Shown: one piece after another, positions 9,928 through 18,611 of the stretch
How the letters are laid out: each line of letters starts with the position of its first letter
Position numbering within the stretch: position 1 is the stretch's first letter
Assembly: GCF_900143695.1 (NCBI RefSeq)
Contig: NZ_FRFE01000034.1
Coordinates: forward strand, 1 to 52,166
Length of the DNA: 52,166 nt
Direction: 5' to 3'
From: Desulfopila aestuarii DSM 18488
GTDB taxonomy: Bacteria; Desulfobacterota; Desulfobulbia; Desulfobulbales; Desulfocapsaceae
Notes under the pieces: generated by a model
Database searches by the model: none
Seen by the model: the letters and a program-made list of their open reading frames with translations, nothing else
Told to the model about the DNA's origin: nothing
Program-made: the position numbers and the translations under genes

Positions 9928-10541
9928 TACCTCTATCAATGAGATGGTAAACATAGCCCATGTATTGATGATCTTACTCTGATTTATTGTGCAGAATAGG
10001 CTAATAGAAAAGATTTCTCGCTTAACATCACAGCAAATTTTCAAGCGAGGTGGACCTGGTAATAGCCAGAACAGTTATCAATCAACTGGAATGAAGTCAG
10101 GTTGTCAGTGTCCCCTCCATTATGTACCAGTTTTGAAAATCGACTTGTGTGCGGAGCCCATTTTCAAAACTGGTACATAACGAGGCTACCTCCGAGGCAT
10201 AGAATATTAAAGAGTCAGACTTCGGAGGCATGAAGAAGGCAGCCGCTATGAGAGAAGCATCAACTTGTGAGGCTAACCTCGTTCGACACGTCATTTCTTC
10301 ATTAAAGAGTTACACAGCAACATAACTTCTCAGAATTCTATCGTGCTCTGTTACCGAAAAGATATGGGAAGGATCCATCTGAAGCTATGAAAGGAGGCCT
10401 CAACTTGAAAACCTGGGTCTAGGCCTGTCTGAAACTGGCTGAAAGTTGAGAGTCAAACGGTTGTGACCAGTAGCAGACCTAAGATCCCTCTCATCGTGCT
10501 GGCTTTGTCAGGATGGAGGTGGTTTTTCTTTGAGATAATAG
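9928..10541. other. Gene-free spacer with a long perfect inverted repeat
   Basis: About 610 bases between convergent genes. The only structured element is the inverted repeat at 10120-10180. The small ORFs across it look non-coding. Confidence 0.45.
10120..10180. repeat. Perfect 21-bp inverted repeat with 19-base spacer
   Basis: The left arm 10120-10140 (TTATGTACCAGTTTTG... ) is exactly complementary to 10160-10180 (...AACTGGTACATAA). There is no T-run, so it is not a typical terminator. Arm length and precision suggest terminal repeats of a small MITE-like element or an IS end, but no transposase is nearby. Confidence 0.55.
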
Positions 10542-12335
10542 TCAGGAAAGGTCTTCGCTTAGCTCAGATCGGAAAAATGTGTAGTTTTGCTTGCCCATAG
10601 CTTTGGCAGCATACATGGCATCATCTGCGTTCTTGATCAGCACCTGAAGGTTGCTGCCATGCGCAGGGTACATTGAGATACCGATACTGGCCCCGATCGT
10701 TATTGTAGCCCCATCCAGTACAAATGGATCGTTGAGTTGCTGAATGATTTTATTGGCAACATGAGCTGCATCTGCATCGTTATAGACCTCGGTCTGAATT
10801 ACCAGAAATTCATCGCCACCTATACGGCAAACAGTATCGGCTGTTCTGACAATGTTCAATAACCGCTGAGCGACCATCTTGAGAACCATATCACCTATAA
10901 GGTGCCCATGAATGTCGTTCACTTCCTTGAATCCATCAAGGTCAATAAACATGATCGCAGCTTTCCAATCCTTTCGTTTGGAAATTGCTAATGTGCTTAT
11001 AAAACGTTCCTGCAGCATGCGGAGATTGTACAGACCTGTCAGGGGGTCGCTATTAGCCAGCGCCTTCACTTCTTCCAGGGATTTCGCCAGTTGAGTCTGG
11101 GTGTTTTTATGCTTTGTTATATCGAAATATGTCAGCATCCTTCCACCGTCAGGCAAAGCAACGCATTGGTACTGGAATACCAAGCCCTCCTTTCGATTGA
11201 TTTCCTCTGAAACACTTCCACCGCTTCTGACAGCTGCCTCACGCTCATCAATATACTTGTCAAAATCCTCTTCGAGGATATCGTATACGCCATTGTAGCG
11301 GTTGAAATTAATCAGATCACGGAATGTGGGTTGTCCAGCAAAAAAATCATCTGTTATGCCCCACATATCCCGAAATGCACGGTTAGCAAGACGAGCTCTG
11401 AGGTCAGGGCCCATGAACAGAACCCCATATCCAATGGATTCCATTACCGCGTTGAATTCCTGTACTTTCTCTATGAGTTTTTCCTCGATTACCTTATGCG
11501 GAGTAATGTCTTGCAAAATGGCAATAATGAAAAATTCTTCATTATCGGCAATACGCATAAGCTTGAGAATTACCTGGCGCTTACCAACGAGCATGGGTTT
11601 ATCATAACTTGAGCAAAAAGGAGGCAATGCTTCATAGGGAATCTGAGCAATCCATTGTTCGACGAGATTGAAATCTTGCCCAGCAAGATATTCTGTCAAC
11701 TGGCTTGAAAGGATAGCTGTCAAGTCAAGGGCCAATATCTCTTGTGCTGCTCTGTTTGCCTGGATTATCTGCCCTGCACTGTTCATCTCGATAACTGCAT
11801 CAGCGAGATTGTCCATCATCGCATGATAGTGCCGTCGAGATCGCAGTAGTTCAATGGTAACATTTCTTGGATGAAGACCTTCCGTTCCATGAACAACATG
11901 CTCTCGTCGCTTTCCACTCCGAAACTGTTCAAGAATGCGGCAGATATGATTTTTTAACGTATCTTTTGGTCCTTTCGCAATATAGAGATCAGCTTCCAGA
12001 TCAAAAATATGATTTTCATCTTCATATACGATTGCGGAATAGATGACGACAAAAACATCTTTGAATTTTGGAGTATTACGAACAACTCTACACAGCACAT
12101 CGCCGCTGATCTTCGGCATGATAATATCCGTGACAAGAATGTCAGGAATAAACGACTCCAGCATAGTCAAAGCCAATAAGCCATTTTCCGCTAGACGAAT
12201 ATCACATCCTTCAGCCTGAAAAAAATGGGCTAGGAGCTTAATAATAGACGGATTATTTTCGACAATTAACACCTTGCACATGCCGTTACCATTCTGCATT
12301 GCCTGAAAAGGCGTTTTGAAACACTGCCATGGCAT
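10542..12335 (-). CDS. Response-regulator diguanylate cyclase (REC-PAS-PAS-GGDEF)
   Basis: 597 residues predicted to make cyclic di-GMP when its receiver is phosphorylated. REC (about 20-135) has acidic E26, phospho-acceptor D70 in LVTDIIMP and K121. PAS1 (168-280) ends ILQDIT and PAS2 (about 290-410) ends FDIT. The GGDEF domain (about 425-590) has the intact active-site motif RIGGDEF (504-510). It also has the product-inhibition I-site RTAD (497-500), exactly five residues before the GGDEF motif. No EAL domain and no membrane segments, so it is cytoplasmic. The start at 12335 has GGA about 6 bases upstream; an internal Met at residue 19 (MCKVLIVENN) would remove a non-conserved leader and is the alternative. 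Its kinase partner is not obvious; the hybrid kinases nearby are candidates. Confidence 0.92.
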   Translation of the reverse strand: MPWQCFKTPFQAMQNGNGMCKVLIVENNPSIIKLLAHFFQAEGCDIRLAENGLLALTMLESFIPDILVTDIIMPKISGDVLCRVVRNTPKFKDVFVVIYSAIVYEDENHIFDLEADLYIAKGPKDTLKNHICRILEQFRSGKRREHVVHGTEGLHPRNVTIELLRSRRHYHAMMDNLADAVIEMNSAGQIIQANRAAQEILALDLTAILSSQLTEYLAGQDFNLVEQWIAQIPYEALPPFCSSYDKPMLVGKRQVILKLMRIADNEEFFIIAILQDITPHKVIEEKLIEKVQEFNAVMESIGYGVLFMGPDLRARLANRAFRDMWGITDDFFAGQPTFRDLINFNRYNGVYDILEEDFDKYIDEREAAVRSGGSVSEEINRKEGLVFQYQCVALPDGGRMLTYFDITKHKNTQTQLAKSLEEVKALANSDPLTGLYNLRMLQERFISTLAISKRKDWKAAIMFIDLDGFKEVNDIHGHLIGDMVLKMVAQRLLNIVRTADTVCRIGGDEFLVIQTEVYNDADAAHVANKIIQQLNDPFVLDGATITIGASIGISMYPAHGSNLQVLIKNADDAMYAAKAMGKQNYTFFRSELSEDLS

Positions 12336-12400
12336 TTATTCCATCTGACCTCAATGCTTGAACCTCTACGGGTGAGGTACTATTACCTGGCAGAATTGTC

Positions 12401-12688
12401 TCATTGTTCATTTACTTTAGCACGCAAAATTCCGGATGGGCTGAAAGTGACAACCCTTCTTGAACTCAGCATGAGCTCGCTTCCGGTCTGAGGGTTGCGC
12501 CCTTTTCTCTCTTTTTTGTTTCTTACATTAAATTTCCCAAAACCACTCAGCAGCAGATCGTCACCACTGATCAAGACAGCCTTAGCAAGGTTCAGGAAGG
12601 ACTCCACGGCGTTGCTAGCCTGAGCCTTGGTTATGTCATCATGGCGCATGTAGACTTCTCGTACGATATCAGCTTTTGTGAGTGTCAT
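12401..12688 (-). CDS. IHF/HU-family DNA-binding protein (IHF-alpha-like)
   Basis: 95 residues, the usual family length. It shows the family core: MTLTKADIVREVY at the N-terminus, LLLSGFGKFNVR (about 46-57), and the DNA-intercalating arm region with KGRNPQTG (63-70), ending in RRVVTFSPSGILR. This places it nearer IHF alpha than HU. Such proteins bend DNA and support sigma-54 promoters and site-specific recombination. GGAG lies 6 bases before the ATG. A close paralogue lies at 48637-48924 in the opposite orientation; both genes neighbour paralogous sensor kinases. Confidence 0.92.
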   Translation of the reverse strand: MTLTKADIVREVYMRHDDITKAQASNAVESFLNLAKAVLISGDDLLLSGFGKFNVRNKKERKGRNPQTGSELMLSSRRVVTFSPSGILRAKVNEQ

Positions 12689-13061
12689 AAAATTCTCCGT
12701 TATGAGGGTTGATCAGCGACGAACGTCTGTACAAGGCCACCCTAAATGGTTGTCACTATCATATCAATAAAAATGAGCATATTACGCGACATAGCAAAGT
12801 ATATTTTCAGTGGGCGATTGCACTTTATTGCATCGTGACCCTTGGATAGGCACAGAGAACAAACTGGAGGGTTTCCTTAAGCACCACTTTGCCCTGTGTT
12901 TTCTAAACGGAAGGCTCAAAAATAAAGATGTGGAGATGGCGTATTAACCCCTCCCATCAGCAGTACCACCTTCGTTCTTGACATCATTGAAAACCACTCT
13001 ATCATATGGCGAGACTATTGATTACTTTCAACTCATAGCTTTTTTCTATAAGGAGAGCTCC
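12689..13061. other. Intergenic leader between the divergent IHF-like gene and selD
   Basis: About 370 bases between divergent genes, so both promoters should be here. I could not fix a confident -35/-10 pair. No ORF or RNA motif recognised. Confidence 0.35.
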
Positions 13062-14114
13062 ATGGAGTTTTTCAAAAAGAAAACCCTCACTGGATTAGCC
13101 CGCACCTGCGGTTGAGCTGCCAAAATAGGTCCGACGGATCTGTCGGACGCGCTTGCTGGCCTCAAAACACCTTCTGATATAAATCTTCTGGTCGGCATAG
13201 AAACATCTGATGATGCTGCCGTCTATCGTCTCTCCGATGAAATCGCCATGATCAACACTGTCGATTTCATTACACCGCCTGTTGATGATCCATATTGGTT
13301 TGGGCAGATATCAGCGGCAAACTCAATATCGGATGTGTATTCCATGGGCGGAAAACCACTGACGGCGCTTAATGTCGTTATGTTTCCGTCGAAGCATCTC
13401 GACATGGGGGTACTTCGCGAAATTCTAAGAGGCGGGCACGACAAAACAGTTGAAGCCGGAGCCTGCCTTGTTGGCGGTCATACCGTTGATGATGAAGAGC
13501 CCAAATATGGTCTTTGTGTGAACGGTGTTGTTCATCCAGACCGCATCATCACCAATGCAGGTGCACGACCTGGCGATGCATTAATTCTTACAAAGCCAGT
13601 CGGGTCTGGCGTATTATTCAATGCCGTCCGTTCAGGAAAATTGCCTTACGCTGAGCTGGAAAGGGAGATCCTGCCAATCATTGCTGCATTGAACGGTACT
13701 GCAATGGATGCCGGTTTGAAATATAGTCTGCATGCCTGTACAGATGTTACGGGCTTTGGCATACTCGGCCATCTGCTGGAAATGGCGCACGGGTGTGATT
13801 CAAGGATCATCATCGATTACAGCAAAATACCGTTCTACCCTCATGCCCTTGAAATGTATAGGAAGGGTGAAACAACGGGTAGCAACAAACCCAACAAGGC
13901 AATGGTAGATAAGCATCACCTTGAAATGTGTCTTAACCTCGACAATGCAAGTGAGCAACTGCTGTATGACCCGCAAACCTCTGGTGGCCTGTTGCTTGCC
14001 CTGCCCAATTCCCAAGCGGATGACCTAATACAAGCTCTCTATAGCGCAGGTGTTAAGTATGCTGCAAAAATTGGCGAGGTAACCGATGAATCTGTCGGTA
14101 TAACAGTTCAATAA
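13062..14114 (+). CDS. selD: Selenide, water dikinase SelD, itself a selenoprotein (UGA read as Sec at codon 18)
   Basis: Makes selenophosphate from selenide and ATP, the selenium donor for Sec-tRNA and selenouridine synthesis. The long open frame begins only at 13248, but the same frame continues upstream through one UGA (13113-13115) to an ATG at 13062 with AGGAG 6 bases before it. This gives 350 residues, the normal SelD length. The restored N-terminus reads LTGLARTCG-U-AAKIG, with Sec18 in place of the catalytic cysteine and K21 as the catalytic lysine. GIETSDDAAVYR follows, then the AIRS-type ATP-binding body (CLVGGHTVDDEEPKYG, CTDVTGFGILGH, DPQTSGGLL). A SECIS-like hairpin follows the UGA. 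The permease gene begins 5 bases downstream, suggesting an operon. Annotation from 13248 would miss the active site. Confidence 0.93.
13113..13150 (+). promoter_or_regulatory. In-frame UGA with bacterial SECIS-type hairpin
   Basis: After UGA 13113-13115, GTCCGAC (13129-13135) pairs perfectly with GTCGGAC (13142-13148) around the six-base loop GGATCT. The loop sits 21-26 bases after the UGA, inside the range used by bacterial SelB-dependent SECIS elements, and starts with G residues as many do. The hairpin lies in coding sequence, as expected for bacteria. Confidence 0.8.
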
Positions 14115-14119
14115 CGACA

Positions 14120-14896
14120 ATGGAACTGTACCTTGTAATTGGCGTCCTCGGACTGGTTACAGGATTTTTATCAGGTCTGCTCGGTATAGGGGGGGGAATC
14201 ATCATGGCTCCGCTCTTGCTCTATGTCCCTCCTCTTGTCGGCCTGAAACCTTTGACCATGCAATGTGTAGCAGGGCTTACCATTGTTCAGGGGTTGGCAA
14301 GCTGCCTGTCCGGAGCTTTCGTTCACAAAAGAATGCGCTTCGTATCCAATCAGCTTTCTATGTGGATGGGCAGCGCCATCTTTTTATTTGCCGTTATTGG
14401 CGGGGCTGGCTCAAAGTTTGTTTCTAACACTTTTCTTCTTTTTATCTTTGCCTGTCTTGCGTTTACTGCTTCCATCTGCATGTTGCTCCCAGTTGCTCAT
14501 GATATTGAGATGCCAAATGTCAGCGTTCTAGAATTCAGCCGTTTCCGAGCACTAACCACCGCATCTGGCGTTGGCCTTCTCGGAGGACTTGTTGGTCAAG
14601 GCGGATCTTTTATTTTGATTCCCCTAATGACGTCATATGTGCAAATCCCCACCAGAATAGCTATCGGCACTAACCTCGCTATTGTTCTGTTGTCTTCGAT
14701 TGCAGGATTTATAGGCAAGTCGCTAACAGGGCAAATTGAGTGGCTGTTGACCATCCCAATCATCTTGACTGTTATGCCAGCTGCCGCTATGGGAGGGCTG
14801 GTAAGTTGCAAAGTATCCATAATTCACCTGAGACGACTTCTGGCCATACTCATAGCCATAGCAGCTTTTAGAACGTGGATTTCATTGCTTTGCTGA
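14120..14896 (+). CDS. TauE/SafE-family membrane permease, possibly selenium or sulfur oxyanion transport
   Basis: 258 residues, mostly hydrophobic with about 8 predicted membrane segments. It has the duplicated family signature: GLLGIGGGIIMAPLL near 20-34 and GLVGQGGSFILIPLM about 155-169. TauE/SafE proteins export or import sulfite, sulfonates and related anions. It starts 5 bases after the selD stop with no strong Shine-Dalgarno, so it is probably translationally coupled to selD. That position suggests a role in selenium (selenite/selenide) handling. The substrate is inference; the family call is firm. Confidence 0.85.
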   Translation: MELYLVIGVLGLVTGFLSGLLGIGGGIIMAPLLLYVPPLVGLKPLTMQCVAGLTIVQGLASCLSGAFVHKRMRFVSNQLSMWMGSAIFLFAVIGGAGSKFVSNTFLLFIFACLAFTASICMLLPVAHDIEMPNVSVLEFSRFRALTTASGVGLLGGLVGQGGSFILIPLMTSYVQIPTRIAIGTNLAIVLLSSIAGFIGKSLTGQIEWLLTIPIILTVMPAAAMGGLVSCKVSIIHLRRLLAILIAIAAFRTWISLLC

Positions 14897-15191
14897 ATGA
14901 TGTTGGCTGAGGTGGGTCGTCACTACTGGAAGTTAACCCAATAAGGGAGACATACATTAATAATGTGTTAGAAAGGTTAAAAAATGTAGCAACGCTAGAT
15001 GTTGAATTTATTCCTGACAGGGTAGAACTCGGCATTTTATTGAAATTATGTAAAATTGAGTGACAACAGACTGTAGCTTACCAAAGCATTTCAATCTGCT
15101 GGGAATCCTCATTGATTAAAGGTGCTACTATCCATTTTTGATTCTGGGCTGTTAGCCAATCGAAGCTCGAAAACCGGAGTTCAGTGTTGTG
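14897..15191. other. Spacer with no recognised feature
   Basis: About 300 bases without a convincing ORF or hairpin terminator. The downstream DNA carries a gene fragment on the opposite strand, so this may be decayed sequence. Confidence 0.35.
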
Positions 15192-15401
15192 TCAAAAGAT
15201 AAAATTGCCATGACTTCCCGGACTCAGCGGCAAATCCATGCCCAGTAAGGGTTTACGCAATTGGGATGTCAGAACACTCACTCGGCCTACCCGAGCCACA
15301 TCCGCCAGGGTAATACTTGGAGTGCTTTTCACCTGTAATTCACCATCCAAAAGTGCCAATTGTAGACAATACTCAGGAGAGAACCAATTTGGTAGTGAGA
15401 A
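15192..15401 (-). pseudogene. Unidentified coding-like fragment (about 69 codons, no start)
   Basis: The minus strand reads open between two stops. It gives a protein-like sequence that includes LDGELQVKSTPSITLADVA and ends SPGSHGNFIF. There is no start codon with ribosome binding site and I do not recognise a family. It is reported as a probable gene remnant because its composition is protein-like. Confidence 0.3.
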
Positions 15402-15426
15402 TCACAGGATACCTGCATCACAATGT

Positions 15427-15960
15427 TCAAGGTTTGCGTGTAAATTCCGGATACAGTCTTTGTGCGCATTCTGGGCATATACCATGAGAAAACAAAGCGT
15501 CTGAGTGTTCACTGACATATTTTTCTATTTGTTCATATTCGCCTTTTTCATTTCGTATTTTCTTACATGAAGCACAAATTGGCAGAAAACCTTCTAAGCT
15601 TTTAACTTTTTTCTGTAATTTTTGCGTTTGCCATGCAGTTCTCTGAATCAGATAGGCATATAACAGTAAGGAAAACATGATTATGCATGTATTGGTAAAT
15701 GCAACAACGAATGGTTGAATTTCACTCCAGTGGTAAAGGAACGCAAGTCGTATAAGTGGTAGAAGAACAGACATCGTGTATGCCATGTTTTTTCGTAATT
15801 TCCATGCCGCGAGAGCGATAGGAAGTCCATAAAGAATCGGAAAGTCAATTTGTCGGCCAGTGATGAAGTCAATAAAAACAACAATAAAAGCGGAGACTAT
15901 ACCTGTAATATCAGGCCGTTTATCGTAGGTGTCAGCAGCGAATGTATAAAGGCTCTTCAT
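15427..15960 (-). CDS. Small four-TM membrane protein with a Cys4 'PICASCKKIR' tail
   Basis: 177 residues. Four hydrophobic segments (about 18-34, 40-54, 60-78, 82-105) are followed by a short coiled-coil-like linker (about 108-122) and a cytoplasmic tail. The tail has C129-x2-C132 (LPICASCKKIR) and C162-x2-C165 (HGICPECA), spaced like a zinc-binding or treble-clef module. I know this tail as a common C-terminal extension of PAS and response-regulator proteins in sulfate reducers; here it is attached to a membrane domain lacking any kinase. AGGAG lies 7 bases before the ATG. It is last in the minus-strand transporter block. Function unknown; redox or metal sensing is a guess. Confidence 0.75.
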   Translation of the reverse strand: MKSLYTFAADTYDKRPDITGIVSAFIVVFIDFITGRQIDFPILYGLPIALAAWKLRKNMAYTMSVLLPLIRLAFLYHWSEIQPFVVAFTNTCIIMFSLLLYAYLIQRTAWQTQKLQKKVKSLEGFLPICASCKKIRNEKGEYEQIEKYVSEHSDALFSHGICPECAQRLYPEFTRKP

Positions 15961-16039
15961 TTGAAGGCTCCTGCATGTAACCTTTTATTGGGATGTCTGC
16001 ACCAGATCCGTCTCAGGCAAATGGTCTGGTAACGTCAGC

Positions 16040-16825
16040 CTAAACAGCATTCTCACCATCTATATTCCTCTCTGTATCTTTAGAGATCTCATCATAGATC
16101 TGATGAAGTTGCACAGGCGGTAGCTTTTTACGCAAACGGAGATTGAGCATTTCAACTGCGAAGGAAAAGGCCATGGCAAAATATAAATATCCCTTTGGCA
16201 TTTCATGACCTGTACCCTCTGCGACCAAGGCTATCCCAACAAGAACAAGAAATGCAAGAGCAAGCATCTTGATTGTTGGATGTTGTTCGACAAATTTGCC
16301 TATAGGTGCAGCCGCCAACATCATCACGCCGATTGCAATAACGATAGCCGCCACCATGACCGGCACATGGTCAGCCAAACCCACTGCGGTAATGACCGAA
16401 TCTAAAGAGAAAACAATATCAATCACTGCAATTTGGGCGATTATTACGGGTAGCAGAGAGGCAAAATGTTGAGGTGCCTCTCTCGTATCCCCACCCTCAA
16501 GGCTGCCATGTATCTCAACGACTGCTTTATAAATAAGAAAAAGACCTCCGGCCAACAAGACCATATCACGTGCTGAGACCTGATTATCAAGAATTGTAAA
16601 AAGTGGTGTTTCCAACCGGGCAAGCCAGGCAATTGACAAAAGGAGCAGAATGCGGGTAACCATGGCTGCCATTAAACCAAACTGCCGAGCTATGCCTCTT
16701 TTATTTTCCGGAAGCTTGCCCACCAGGAGTGTAATAAAGACGATATTATCAATACCCAGAACTATCTCCAATACCGTCAGCGTTACAAGGGAACTCCAGA
16801 CATTTATATCCAGCAACCATTCCAT
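16040..16825 (-). CDS. TerC-family integral membrane protein
   Basis: 261 residues with about 7 membrane segments. Family hallmarks are LEIVLGIDNIVFITLL near 19-34 and AVIDIVFSLDSVITAVGLA about 132-150. Each contains a conserved Asp within a membrane segment. TerC proteins are linked to tellurite resistance and, in several bacteria, to manganese export. No yybP-ykoY riboswitch is seen in the 72-base gap upstream, which holds a TATAAT-like element near 16844-16849. It follows dedA in the minus-strand block. The ion carried is not established from sequence. Confidence 0.88.
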   Translation of the reverse strand: MEWLLDINVWSSLVTLTVLEIVLGIDNIVFITLLVGKLPENKRGIARQFGLMAAMVTRILLLLSIAWLARLETPLFTILDNQVSARDMVLLAGGLFLIYKAVVEIHGSLEGGDTREAPQHFASLLPVIIAQIAVIDIVFSLDSVITAVGLADHVPVMVAAIVIAIGVMMLAAAPIGKFVEQHPTIKMLALAFLVLVGIALVAEGTGHEMPKGYLYFAMAFSFAVEMLNLRLRKKLPPVQLHQIYDEISKDTERNIDGENAV

Positions 16826-16897
16826 AAAGACCCCGAAATCATATTATACAATGAGCTTTAAGAAGCCTGCATTGGTTGAAAACCGCCATGGAAAGTA

Positions 16898-17515
16898 TCA
16901 TTCTTTTTTTGCGGTCTTTACTGTGCGGTGACGAAAAAAAGTGTATGCAATCAACAACAAACAACTACCGAAGGACGCCCAAATAATGGCTTGTTTTGAA
17001 TACAGCATGATTAAATTTTGATTGCGACCTATCGTAAATCCTATCCAGGTTAGAACAGAGCACCAGATAAATGAGCCCAACAGGGTATACAATGAAAAAC
17101 GAAGAAGCTGCATTCCTGAAAGACCAGCAGGGATTGATATCAGATGCCTGACAACTGGCAACAGCCTGCCGATAAATGTGGAAATTTCACCATGGCGGAG
17201 AAAGAACCGTTCAATCCGATGCAGCTTATCTGGGGAGATGAAAAAATATTTTCCATACTTGAATAGCACCGGTCGCCCCAGGTAGCGAGCAACGCAATAG
17301 TTGGCATATGCGCCTGCAAGACTCCCGGTTGTACCGGATAAAATTGCGATCCACGGATTCATGAGCCCCTGCTGTGCAAGGTATCCTGCTGGCGACATAA
17401 CCAATTCGCTTGGAATAGGAACTAAGGAGCTTTCCATAGCCATAAGAATGAAAATGCCCAGATATCCCAATGAACCTATGCCGTCGACCAGCATCAACAT
17501 CAAATCTTGTATCAT
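16898..17515 (-). CDS. DedA-family membrane protein
   Basis: 205 residues. The first membrane region contains ESSLVPIPSELVM and GYLAQQG (about 28-52). The family core follows: GSLAGAYANYCVARYLG (about 65-81), FIGRLLPVVRHLISIPAG (about 114-131) with the conserved Arg residues, and a C-terminal membrane segment. DedA proteins act in undecaprenyl-phosphate or phospholipid recycling and in proton-motive-force-dependent stress tolerance. Its 33-base gap to pitA suggests cotranscription. Its start lacks a clear Shine-Dalgarno, which may mean coupling or a slightly different start. Confidence 0.88.
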   Translation of the reverse strand: MIQDLMLMLVDGIGSLGYLGIFILMAMESSLVPIPSELVMSPAGYLAQQGLMNPWIAILSGTTGSLAGAYANYCVARYLGRPVLFKYGKYFFISPDKLHRIERFFLRHGEISTFIGRLLPVVRHLISIPAGLSGMQLLRFSLYTLLGSFIWCSVLTWIGFTIGRNQNLIMLYSKQAIIWASFGSCLLLIAYTFFRHRTVKTAKKE

Positions 17516-17548
17516 TGCTTTGTATATATGCTCTCACTTGAATACGTT

Positions 17549-18529
17549 TTAGAGGGGAAGGATACGATAAATGACAATGGCGAGGAGCATACATATAGGG
17601 ATGGTAAAGACCCACGCCATGACGATATTACCGACAATTCCCCATTTCACGGCATGTACCCCTTTCGTGCTGCCGACACCCATGATCGAGGTGGAGATGA
17701 TATGCGTGGTGCTGACAGGAATGCCAAAATGAGAAGCCCCGAGAATGACAATTGCCGCTGTGGTTTCTGCGGCGAATCCGTGTACCGGTTTCAGTTTGAT
17801 CATTTTACTGCCCATTGTGCGGATGATCCGCCAGCCGCCGGCCATGGTTCCAAAGCCCATGGTCAGAGCGCATAAAAGGATAACCCATAAAGGTACCTCG
17901 AAAGAGGGTAAGACATTGAAACTGACCAGTGCCAGAGTGATAATCCCCATGGTTTTCTGAGCGTCATTGGTGCCGTGACTCAAGGCCATAATTCCTGACG
18001 AAACAAGCTGCAGTTTTTTAAAATGACGGTTGACCGCACTTGGATTGGCTTTTGAGAACAGCCAGAGAATTGCTACCATGAAACAAAACCCGATGCCAAA
18101 TCCAAGGATCGGTGAGGTTATCATCGGGATCAACACCTTCTGACAAACGCCCTGAATTTGAACGACCTCCAGGCCGGATTTTGATATTCCTGCGCCAATT
18201 AAGCCGCCAATAAGGGCATGGGACGAACTGGATGGGATGCCGTAGTACCAGGTGATAAGATTCCAGGTGATCGCTGCCAGTAAGGCGCAAAGAATCACCC
18301 CCTGGGTTACACTGGCGGTTTCAACAATACCTTTGCCTATTGTGCTAGCTACATGGGTACCGAAAAACGCTCCAGCCATGTTCAATACACCTGCATACAG
18401 TATTGCCGCTCTTGCTGTCAGTACCTTTGTGGAAACTACAGTGGCGATCGCGTTGGCAGAATCATGGAAACCGTTTATATATTCGAAAACAAGTGCGGTG
18501 AAAATTACAAAGACCAGTGTAATGACCAT
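17549..18529 (-). CDS. pit: Low-affinity inorganic phosphate transporter, PiT family
   Basis: 326 residues, about 10 membrane segments. It has the two inverted PiT signatures: NGFHDSANAIATVVSTKVL (about 19-37) and MALSHGTNDAQKTMGII (about 196-212). PiT proteins carry metal-phosphate with H+ or Na+. AAGGAAG lies 7 bases before the ATG. It sits directly downstream of a DUF47 PhoU-like gene, the classic DUF47-PiT pair in which the DUF47 protein controls the transporter. Substrate is predicted phosphate; sulfate is a rarer alternative for this family. Confidence 0.92.
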   Translation of the reverse strand: MVITLVFVIFTALVFEYINGFHDSANAIATVVSTKVLTARAAILYAGVLNMAGAFFGTHVASTIGKGIVETASVTQGVILCALLAAITWNLITWYYGIPSSSSHALIGGLIGAGISKSGLEVVQIQGVCQKVLIPMITSPILGFGIGFCFMVAILWLFSKANPSAVNRHFKKLQLVSSGIMALSHGTNDAQKTMGIITLALVSFNVLPSFEVPLWVILLCALTMGFGTMAGGWRIIRTMGSKMIKLKPVHGFAAETTAAIVILGASHFGIPVSTTHIISTSIMGVGSTKGVHAVKWGIVGNIVMAWVFTIPICMLLAIVIYRILPL

Positions 18530-18611
18530 GTAATATCTTCCTTATTAAGCTGGTTGTTGCTCTATCATCAAATCTTGATTCAGGTTGCAGCCGAAAGTGC
18601 ATCGCCTGCTG

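Noticed and set aside
13248-14114. selD start at the first ATG of the uninterrupted frame
   Set aside because: It would remove the catalytic Sec/Cys and Lys; the upstream ATG with a good binding site, in frame through a UGA with SECIS-like hairpin, fits family length.
16826-16897. yybP-ykoY manganese riboswitch before the TerC-family gene
   Set aside because: The gap is only 72 bases and lacks the conserved motifs of that class.
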